Below are positions 1 to 5,023 of a DNA stretch of 7,120 nucleotides, piece after piece (position 1 is the first letter of the stretch; each line of letters begins with the position of its first letter). The notes beneath the pieces are model-generated. The model ran no database searches. It saw nothing but the letters and a program-made list of their open reading frames with translations, and had not been told where the DNA came from. This stretch comes from Cytophagales bacterium (lineage in GTDB: Bacteria; Bacteroidota; Bacteroidia; Cytophagales; Cyclobacteriaceae): NCBI GenBank assembly GCA_003537495.1, contig DPSB01000142.1:3103-10222 (forward strand), read 5' to 3'. The position numbers and the translations under genes are program-made.

Positions 1-280
1 CAGGGCCGGGCTTTCCGGTTTCTAATAATGCCACAACACCCGTGTGCGCTACTCCGGTTTGAACTTTTAATCCAACTTTTTTTAAATGCTCAGCGATATA
101 AGCGGCTGTTTGCGTTTCGCGATTGGATAGCTCAGGATTTTGATGCAAATGCCTGCGCCATTCTATTACGCGGGTTTCAATTTCTTTGGCTTGCAGTTCG
201 AGTTTGGTTTGAAGCTTTGGGTTTACCTGCGCAATAACTGAAGTTGTAATAAGGCAAATGATGAGTAAAAAATATTTCAT
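1..280 (-). CDS. Secreted M20-family amidohydrolase, N-terminal 93 codons (runs off window)
   Basis: The frame read leftward from the ATG at 280-278 stays open to the window edge, so only the N-terminus is seen. Residues 1-18 (MKYFLLIICLITTSVIAQ) form a signal peptide, which implies an exported, probably periplasmic enzyme. Residues 42-93 begin with RRHLHQNPELSNRE, typical of the start of M20D amidohydrolases (N-acyl-amino-acid, hippurate or IAA-conjugate hydrolases), followed by HTGVVALL and GKPGP. The metal-binding MHACGHDAH region lies beyond the window. By hand alignment 36 of 52 residues in this stretch match residues 39-90 of the complete amidohydrolase at 971-2266, so the two are tandem paralogues. 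The gene begins 36 bp after the stop of hepT in the same direction and may be co-transcribed with it; I see no TAnnTTTG element in the gap. The family is clear, but the substrate cannot be told from this fragment. Confidence 0.9.
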   Translation of the reverse strand, partial: MKYFLLIICLITTSVIAQVNPKLQTKLELQAKEIETRVIEWRRHLHQNPELSNRETQTAAYIAEHLKKVGLKVQTGVAHTGVVALLETGKPGP

Positions 281-316
281 GGGTTGAGGGTTAATATTTT
301 TAATACGTGTTTTTCC

Positions 317-646
317 TTACATCAAGGCGAGTATTTCACGCTGAAGAACGGGTATATCCTTTACAATAATCTTCCACACTAAATTATCATCCACTGCATC
401 ATATGCATGGATTACCCTATTGCGAAATGCAATTATTTCTGGTGCTTTGCTTAATGGAAAGTTTTTATCGGATTTTAGTATTCTACTCACTGCCTCGCCA
501 ATAATACTTAACTCTCTTTCTACAGCACGTTTAACAGTAATTGAATTTGTGTACCACACAAAATCTTGTTTTCCTTGAAGGTGAAAATTGATTCCATCAA
601 TACAAATCAAAATGTCAGTTAACGACTTCTTGATTTGATTATTCAT
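317..646 (-). CDS. hepT: HepT-like HEPN RNase toxin (DUF86)
   Basis: This 109-residue all-helical protein carries the HEPN RNase signature RX4HXY as R75-N-R-V-I-H80-A-Y82, inside the segment FRNRVIHAYDAVDDNLVW that is characteristic of HepT/DUF86 toxins. In this family the Arg and His are needed for RNA cleavage, and the Tyr of the motif is the residue that the partner MntA AMPylates to silence the toxin. Here that residue would be Y82. All the key residues are intact, so the toxin looks functional. The ATG at 646 lies inside the last codons of mntA (8-bp overlap, TATGAATAA), which suggests translational coupling. Length is at the short end for the family. The coding sequence is visibly richer in A+T than the flanking peptidase genes, in keeping with an accessory module. 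It acts in the cytoplasm. Family assignment is confident; the RNA target is unknown. Confidence 0.92.
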   Translation of the reverse strand: MNNQIKKSLTDILICIDGINFHLQGKQDFVWYTNSITVKRAVERELSIIGEAVSRILKSDKNFPLSKAPEIIAFRNRVIHAYDAVDDNLVWKIIVKDIPVLQREILALM

Positions 647-944
647 ACAATGGAACCTTTGATTTATTAATACTTGAAATAAAGTAGGGATTTTTTAATG
701 AGAGCTCTGTAACCAAATCAACGGGACGTTTTAAAAGCAACTCTAGTTGATCAGCCAATTCAAAGTATTGTACTCCGTATTCAACCGGATCAAGATTATC
801 TTCAAATGCAATTAATAAATCAATATCACTGGCGGTAGTAAAGTTTCCATCAACGGCTGAGCCAAATGCATAAGCCCTTTTAACCTTATGCTTCTTTAGC
901 AGCTGAACCACAGCCGGTAATTTGTCGCTCAATAGCTTTACCAT
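639..944 (-). CDS. mntA: MntA-like minimal nucleotidyltransferase antitoxin
   Basis: This 101-residue minimal nucleotidyltransferase carries the motif GSX10DXD at residues 28-42 (G28, S29, D40, D42), followed by LLIAFED. D76 in RPVDLVTE is the likely third metal-binding acidic residue. In HEPN/MNT modules this enzyme uses ATP to add AMP units to the Tyr of the toxin's RX4HXY motif, which neutralises it. The immediately following, overlapping hepT makes this role very likely. I place the start at the ATG at 944-942. Opening six bases earlier at TTG 950 would add only two residues (Leu-Asn) and has no better support. The gene begins 26 bp after the stop of the upstream amidohydrolase in the same direction. 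The octamer TAAATTTG at 955-948 resembles a Bacteroidota -7 box but has no partner -33 box. The gene is A+T rich compared with its peptidase neighbours. Confidence 0.92.
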   Translation of the reverse strand: MVKLLSDKLPAVVQLLKKHKVKRAYAFGSAVDGNFTTASDIDLLIAFEDNLDPVEYGVQYFELADQLELLLKRPVDLVTELSLKNPYFISSINKSKVPLYE

Positions 945-970
945 GTTCAAATTTAGTTAAAAAAGTGCTC

Positions 971-2266
971 TTACTGTTTGGCACTTTCCATATAATCCAA
1001 CGTTAAATTTACCAACGCTTTTACACCGGTAATCATGCCAGCCTCATCAAGCATAAAATCGGCTGTGTGGTGTGTCGGTTGCGATGTTAAATTCATCTGA
1101 GCCGGATATGCTCCTAAAAAGAAAAAGAAGCCGGGTACTTCGCGCTGATAAAAAGAAAAGTCTTCGGCCATGGTAACGGGTTGTGTTACCACTACATTTT
1201 GCTGGCCTGCGGCCCGCACTAAAGCGGGCACCATTTTATGGGTAAGGCTTTCATGGTTTACCGTTGCCGGATACATCACCAGTATGTTTACATCGGCAGT
1301 TGCACCAGCACTCTCGGCAATCTCCTCGGCTGTAACTTTTATCTTCTCGTGTATCTTCTTTTGCATGGCATCGTCAAACGCGCGGATGGTTCCTTCCAAC
1401 GTTGCCGTTTCCGGGATAATGTTTCTGCGCACTCCCGCATGCATACTGCCAATGGTAATTACTGCTCCTGCTTTTGTTAATTCGGTTTGGCGGCTCACAA
1501 TAGTTTGAAGACCTTGAACAATCTGCGCAGCTACCACAATCGGATCTACACTATCCCACGGAGTGGCACCATGAGCACCTTTGCCTTTCACTTTTATATC
1601 CACACCATCCACCGAAGCCATTAAACCACCACTTCGATATGCAATTTGACCTGAAGGCAACAACGATTGCACATGCAAACCAAAAATGGCATCTACTTTA
1701 GGATTTTCTAACACACCTTCTTTCACCATTAACTCTGCACCACCGGGCCACTCATCGGCAGGCGCGCCTTCTTCTGCTGGTTGAAAAATAAATTTAACCG
1801 TGCCCTTCAGTTCAGCCTTGTGTTTGGTTAAGATTTCAGCTGCAATCAATAAGATAGCCATGTGTGCATCGTGGCCACAGGCATGCATTACTCCGGTTTG
1901 TTGTCCACCAAAATCAGTAACCACTTTGGATGCAAAGGGCAATCCATTTCGTTCGGTGATGGGCAATGCATCCATATCAGCACGCAGCGCTACTACCGGT
2001 CCAGGCTTCGCGCCTTTCAATAAAGCAACCACACCGGTTTTGGCAACAGGGTATTGTACTTCAAGTCCGAGCGACTTTAAATGCTCAACAATTTTTGCGC
2101 TGGTTTTAAACTCACGATTGGAGAGTTCGGGTGTTTGATGAAAGTGCCTGCGGAGTTCTATTAGTTTTGGTTCCAATGCTTTTGAATCTGCATCGGTTTT
2201 GGATTGGGCAATGGCTGCGATAGTGGAAAAACTAAAATATATTATCGTGAGTATAATTCTAATCAT
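971..2266 (-). CDS. Secreted M20-family metal-dependent amidohydrolase, complete
   Basis: A 431-residue protein of full family length. Residues 1-21 form a signal peptide (hydrophobic core to about A20, ending AIAQ), so the enzyme is probably periplasmic. Conserved M20D landmarks appear in order: RRHFHQTPEL (39-48), RADMDALPI (95-103), MHACGHDAH (127-135), PAEEG (163-167), GLHV (196-199), the dimerisation-domain motif GKGAHGATP (228-236), MAEDFSFY (366-373) and THHTADF (398-404). Likely metal ligands are C130, H132, E166, H198 and H399 or H400, with E165 as general base. The family removes acyl groups from N-acyl amino acids (hippurate, N-acetyl-amino acids, IAA conjugates); the exact substrate cannot be read from sequence. 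A paralogue follows at 280-1, separated by the mntA-hepT pair. A candidate -7 box TAACTTTG lies 23 bp upstream of the start. No damage to the active site is seen. Confidence 0.95.
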   Translation of the reverse strand: MIRIILTIIYFSFSTIAAIAQSKTDADSKALEPKLIELRRHFHQTPELSNREFKTSAKIVEHLKSLGLEVQYPVAKTGVVALLKGAKPGPVVALRADMDALPITERNGLPFASKVVTDFGGQQTGVMHACGHDAHMAILLIAAEILTKHKAELKGTVKFIFQPAEEGAPADEWPGGAELMVKEGVLENPKVDAIFGLHVQSLLPSGQIAYRSGGLMASVDGVDIKVKGKGAHGATPWDSVDPIVVAAQIVQGLQTIVSRQTELTKAGAVITIGSMHAGVRRNIIPETATLEGTIRAFDDAMQKKIHEKIKVTAEEIAESAGATADVNILVMYPATVNHESLTHKMVPALVRAAGQQNVVVTQPVTMAEDFSFYQREVPGFFFFLGAYPAQMNLTSQPTHHTADFMLDEAGMITGVKALVNLTLDYMESAKQ

Positions 2267-2289
2267 AATGGATTCAGGATTTTAGAAAC

Positions 2290-2297
2290 CAAAGTTA
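2290..2297 (-). promoter_or_regulatory. Candidate -7 box of the amidohydrolase promoter
   Basis: On the minus strand these bases read TAACTTTG, a full match to the Bacteroidota -7 consensus TAnnTTTG. The element ends 23 bp before the amidohydrolase ATG at 2266, which would give a leader of about 18-20 nt. The nearest TTG upstream is at 2325-2323, 25 bp away and so farther than the usual 19-21, making the -33 box weak. The same octamer occurs in the stronger promoter at 4987-5017. Confidence 0.4.
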
Positions 2298-2357
2298 TAC
2301 AATAAGTGTATCAGTCTTATATCAAGAGGTATCTGACAAAAAAAGGGAAGAATTAAG

Positions 2358-2365
2358 TATCTTTG
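2358..2365 (+). promoter_or_regulatory. Candidate -7 box of the antitoxin-toxin operon
   Basis: The bases TATCTTTG match the Bacteroidota -7 consensus TAnnTTTG. They lie 19 bp before the antitoxin ATG at 2385, so a leader of about 15 nt would result. No TTTG or TTG is present at the expected -33 distance, so the promoter would be weak or activator-dependent. A GTATC pentamer overlaps the box at 2357-2361 and recurs at 2329 and 2308. Toxin-antitoxin operons are commonly repressed by their own antitoxin at such sites. Confidence 0.4.
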
Positions 2366-2384
2366 AATATCAAAAAAAATTATT

Positions 2385-2630
2385 ATGGACATTGCTGTAA
2401 AGAAGATAGAATTGATTGAATGGCTGACACGATTACAGGATGAAAAACTAATTAAAAAAATTGAAGCTTTAAAAAAGGATTCAGTAACTGACCACTATGA
2501 ACAGCGAACTCCGAAAGATCTTCAACAATTGACTCAAAAATTGAAACAATCTGAACAGGATATACTTTCCGGCAACGTGCATTCACAAGATTCTGTTGAA
2601 AATTACTTTAAAACCAAATTCAATCAATGA
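2385..2630 (+). CDS. Small helical antitoxin of a RelE/ParE-type module
   Basis: An 81-residue, charged, mostly helical protein. Residues 1-30 (IELIEWLTRLQDEKLIKKIEAL in the core, about residues 8-29) resemble the N-terminal helices of the short antitoxins that accompany RelE/ParE toxins in Bacteroidota. The C-terminal part (LSGNVHSQDSVENYFKTKF, about 61-79) resembles the segment that wraps the toxin in such pairs. I cannot assign a named DNA-binding fold, so the call rests mainly on size, helical pattern and genomic position. The stop codon overlaps the start of the toxin gene (ATGA at 2627-2630), the usual coupled antitoxin-first order. The start at 2385 has no Shine-Dalgarno but is preceded by an A-rich tract, as is common in this phylum. 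Expected roles are neutralising the downstream toxin and possibly autorepressing the divergent region. Confidence 0.8.
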   Translation: MDIAVKKIELIEWLTRLQDEKLIKKIEALKKDSVTDHYEQRTPKDLQQLTQKLKQSEQDILSGNVHSQDSVENYFKTKFNQ

Positions 2631-2938
2631 AAGTGGCACAGGTCATCTGGACTAATGAAGCCCTAAGTGATCTTGAAATTATCTATGATTTTTTAGCTGA
2701 AAAGTCTCCGCAAGCAGCGCAGCGAATTGTGGAAATCATCTTAAGCCGAGCAAGCCAGCTTGAATCATTTCCCGAATCCGGAGCAAGACTTGATCGAATA
2801 AAATTTAATAAAAATGACTATCGGTACCTTGTTGAAGGTAATTATAAAATCATCTACACATACCGAATATTAAATCGCGTTGTGTATATAGCAACTGTTT
2901 TTGATACCCAGTTTGATCCTGAAAAATTAGTAATCTGA
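2627..2938 (+). CDS. RelE/ParE-superfamily toxin
   Basis: A 103-residue protein with the RelE/ParE layout: WTNEALSDLEIIYDFLAEKSPQ (about residues 8-29), an alpha-helical section up to L45, FPESGARL (48-55), then the beta core DYRYLVEGNYKIIYTY (64-79) and VYIATVFDTQFDPEKL (86-101). The SPQAAQRIVE and FPESGARL stretches and the R66/Y73 region are typical of ParE-like toxins, which generally act on DNA gyrase. RelE members instead cleave ribosome-bound mRNA. Sequence alone favours the ParE side, but I would not fix the target. The length is normal and no residue is evidently lost, so the toxin is probably active. The ATG at 2627 overlaps the antitoxin stop by 4 bp, which indicates translational coupling. 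Its stop lies only 22 bp from the following M1 peptidase, with no terminator between. Confidence 0.92.
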   Translation: MKVAQVIWTNEALSDLEIIYDFLAEKSPQAAQRIVEIILSRASQLESFPESGARLDRIKFNKNDYRYLVEGNYKIIYTYRILNRVVYIATVFDTQFDPEKLVI

Positions 2939-2960
2939 TGTTGTCATAAATCTTCCAACT

Positions 2961-4934
2961 ATGAAATTATACTGCCTTGTTCTCTTGTTGCTCTCTTCGT
3001 TGTCAGGGTTTACTCAACAAACCCAACCTCCTCGCAAATCAATCGAAACCTCCACGCGTTCCATTCGCAGAGATGTGCCCCTGACTAACTCCATTCGCAA
3101 AGCGTTTGATGCCGGCACGCGCGATTTCTCAGGTAAGCCCGGCCCCAACTATTGGCAATTAGAAACGGATTTCATCATCAGCGCAAGTATCGATCCGGCC
3201 ACGCAAACCATTACCGGTTCTGAAAAAATAGTTATTCATAATAACAGCAAAGACGATCTTAAAACAATCGCGCTCCGGCTCGATCATAACATTTTCAGAG
3301 CTGATGTTCCACGTGGGTTATCTACACCAGCCGAAACTACTGACGGCATGATTGTAACCAGCATTAAAATCGCAGGCAAACAAGTTGATTTAAAAGCAAC
3401 ACCTGCCATGCGAAACGAACCCCCAAAATTAGCAGTAGTCAATCTTAACCGAACAGTCGCTACACTCATTTTAGATGAACCCATGAAAGCCGGAACAACT
3501 GCCGAACTTGAAATTGCCTGGCACACCAAATTACCGGGAGGCCCGAATGGTCGCGGCCACCGCATGACACAACGCTTCGAAAGTAAATTGTTTCAACCCA
3601 CACAATGGTTTCCACGCTTAGCGAAGTACGATGACCTGCGCGGTTGGGAAACCAGTCCGTATCTCGGGCCTTCCGAATTCTATAATAACTTCGGCAAGTT
3701 CGATGTCCGCATTACCGCACCGGGAGGTTGGATTGTAAGTGGAACCGGTGTGCTTCAAAATCCAAAAGAAGTATTAACTGAAACTACTCGGCAGCGATTA
3801 GCCACCGTTCTCAATTCAGATGAAGAAATAACATTGGTTGGCGAAACAGAACCGCGCACAGCTGCAGGTGAAAAACTAACCTGGCATTTTGTTGCCGACA
3901 AAGTGAACGACTTCGCCTGGGCTACTGCCGAAAACTTTATCTGGAAAGCAACGCGGGCCAACATTCCTGAAAAAGGATATGTACCTGTTTACATGGTGTA
4001 TTTACCTGAACGCGCAAAATATTTTGAACAAGCTGGCAAGATTACACGCCATGCATTAGAGTATTATTCAAAACTGTGGGCACCTTATCCGTTTCCACAA
4101 CTTACACTTCAAGATGGACCAAGTGCGGGCATGGAATATCCCATGGTGATTAATTCTAACCAAGGTGCAGCCGATCATGAAACGGCACACCAATGGTGGC
4201 CTATGATGTTGGGTACAAACGAAACGCGTTATGGTTGGATGGATGAAGGCTTTAATCAATACATGAACATCTTATCGGATGCTGATGCAGAAGGCAAACC
4301 GTACAACCTCGATGGCCTTGGTCAAAGTTATGGCCGCATGAGTGGCGAAGAAAGTGAAGCGCCATTGATGTGGAGTGCAAATGATGCCGGAGTTGGCTAT
4401 GGATACCAGACTTACTTAAAAACTCCGTTAATGCTTTCCATGCTGGGTGGCATAGTAGGCGATGAAGCGGTTATCAACGCGATGAAAGCTTACACCAAAA
4501 CATGGAGTTATAAACATCCATCGCCTTGGGATTATATTTTCTTTATGAACAATCAATTGGGTCAGGATTTAGAGTGGTTCTGGTATTATTGGTTGTGGAC
4601 AACCGAGTCGGTTAATGGTTCTATTAAAGATGTGAAATCCGCTAAGGGAAAAACAATCGTAACTGTACATCAGGCCGGAGAGATGCCATCATCAGTCGTG
4701 TTGAAGGTTGAGTTTGAAACTGAAGGTCCCGCCCTTAAAAAGATGAACAACGCTAAAATGCTGGATGCCAACACGGCTGTTGTTACCTGGCCGGTGTCGG
4801 TTTGGTTCGATGGCAAGCGCTCATTCGAAGCTGCCTTAACTTTTGGTGATCGCAAAATCAAAAAGATAACCTTAGATCCTTACGGCCGCTTCCCTGATAA
4901 TGAGGTGAAGGATAATGTTTGGCCTAAAGAGTAA
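2961..4934 (+). CDS. Secreted M1-family zinc metallopeptidase (aminopeptidase-like)
   Basis: A 657-residue protein with a signal peptide (residues 1-19, hydrophobic core CLVLLLLSSLSGF). The N-terminal beta domain characteristic of M1 peptidases spans about residues 60-265 (YWQLETDFIISASIDP, then ITGSEKIVIHNNS). The catalytic domain contains the substrate-binding motif GMEYP (390-394), a variant of the classical GAMEN. It also carries the gluzincin zinc site HETAH (406-410) with E429 as third ligand in WMDEGFNQY, separated by the canonical 18 residues. E407 is the predicted general base. The conserved HQWWP following the zinc site is also typical. The last 100 residues are a beta-rich C-terminal domain ending VWPKE. 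The protein probably acts in the periplasm or at the surface on peptide N-termini, but substrate preference is unknown. It starts 22 bp after the toxin gene without a visible promoter, so read-through from the toxin-antitoxin operon is possible. A hairpin terminator closes it. Confidence 0.95.
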   Translation: MKLYCLVLLLLSSLSGFTQQTQPPRKSIETSTRSIRRDVPLTNSIRKAFDAGTRDFSGKPGPNYWQLETDFIISASIDPATQTITGSEKIVIHNNSKDDLKTIALRLDHNIFRADVPRGLSTPAETTDGMIVTSIKIAGKQVDLKATPAMRNEPPKLAVVNLNRTVATLILDEPMKAGTTAELEIAWHTKLPGGPNGRGHRMTQRFESKLFQPTQWFPRLAKYDDLRGWETSPYLGPSEFYNNFGKFDVRITAPGGWIVSGTGVLQNPKEVLTETTRQRLATVLNSDEEITLVGETEPRTAAGEKLTWHFVADKVNDFAWATAENFIWKATRANIPEKGYVPVYMVYLPERAKYFEQAGKITRHALEYYSKLWAPYPFPQLTLQDGPSAGMEYPMVINSNQGAADHETAHQWWPMMLGTNETRYGWMDEGFNQYMNILSDADAEGKPYNLDGLGQSYGRMSGEESEAPLMWSANDAGVGYGYQTYLKTPLMLSMLGGIVGDEAVINAMKAYTKTWSYKHPSPWDYIFFMNNQLGQDLEWFWYYWLWTTESVNGSIKDVKSAKGKTIVTVHQAGEMPSSVVLKVEFETEGPALKKMNNAKMLDANTAVVTWPVSVWFDGKRSFEAALTFGDRKIKKITLDPYGRFPDNEVKDNVWPKE

Positions 4935-4941
4935 CTTAAAC

Positions 4942-4972
4942 AAACACCAGCACACAACCATGCTGGTGTTTT
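4942..4972 (+). terminator. Hairpin terminator after the M1 peptidase gene
   Basis: A perfect 11-bp inverted repeat has arms AAACACCAGCA (4942-4952) and TGCTGGTGTTT (4961-4971) around the 8-nt loop CACAACCA, followed by T and CC. It begins 7 bp after the M1 stop codon and before the kinase promoter, as expected of an intrinsic terminator. The T-tract is short, with part of it inside the stem, so termination may be incomplete. Confidence 0.78.
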
Positions 4973-4986
4973 CCTTACATTAAAGG

Positions 4987-5017
4987 TTTGCTTGCGCGAT
5001 GTTTGCGCATAACTTTG
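4987..5017 (+). promoter_or_regulatory. Bacteroidota-type promoter of the TPR histidine kinase
   Basis: TTTG at 4987-4990 and TAACTTTG at 5010-5017 are separated by exactly 19 bp, a full match to the -33/-7 promoter of this phylum (TTTG, N19-21, TAnnTTTG). It is placed between the M1 terminator and the kinase gene. Transcription should start about 4-6 nt after the -7 box, around 5021-5023, next to the ATG at 5024, so the mRNA would be nearly leaderless. Confidence 0.65.
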
Positions 5018-5023
5018 CCTGTT

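Noticed and set aside
28..237. Open frame on the plus strand at 28-237
   Set aside because: It is the reverse of the partial amidohydrolase at 280-1, which has a signal peptide and strong family similarity to its paralogue. The plus-strand frame has no recognisable features.
307..322. Near-identical stretch GTGTTTTTCCTTACAT, also at 4966-4980 with one T fewer
   Set aside because: The first copy overlaps the end of hepT and the second is the tail of the M1 terminator. The contexts are unrelated and T-rich, so I treat it as coincidence and not as a mobile-element end.
948..955. TAAATTTG on the minus strand as a promoter for mntA
   Set aside because: It matches the -7 consensus but lies 3 bp from the ATG in an A+T-rich gap and has no TTG at the -33 distance. 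Chance occurrence is likely, so it is not listed as a feature.
1170..2138. Plus-strand open frames at 1170-1508, 1238-1480 and 1800-2138
   Set aside because: They are antisense to the well-supported M20 amidohydrolase and show no motif, start signal or protein-like composition of their own.
3284..4861. Minus-strand open frames inside the M1 peptidase gene
   Set aside because: The M1 frame carries the complete zinc site and both domains across this span. The antisense frames are low-complexity shadows.
4988..5023. TTG at 4988 as the kinase start
   Set aside because: It would put 12 extra residues ahead of a good signal peptide and lies within the promoter's -33 box. The ATG at 5024 is better.
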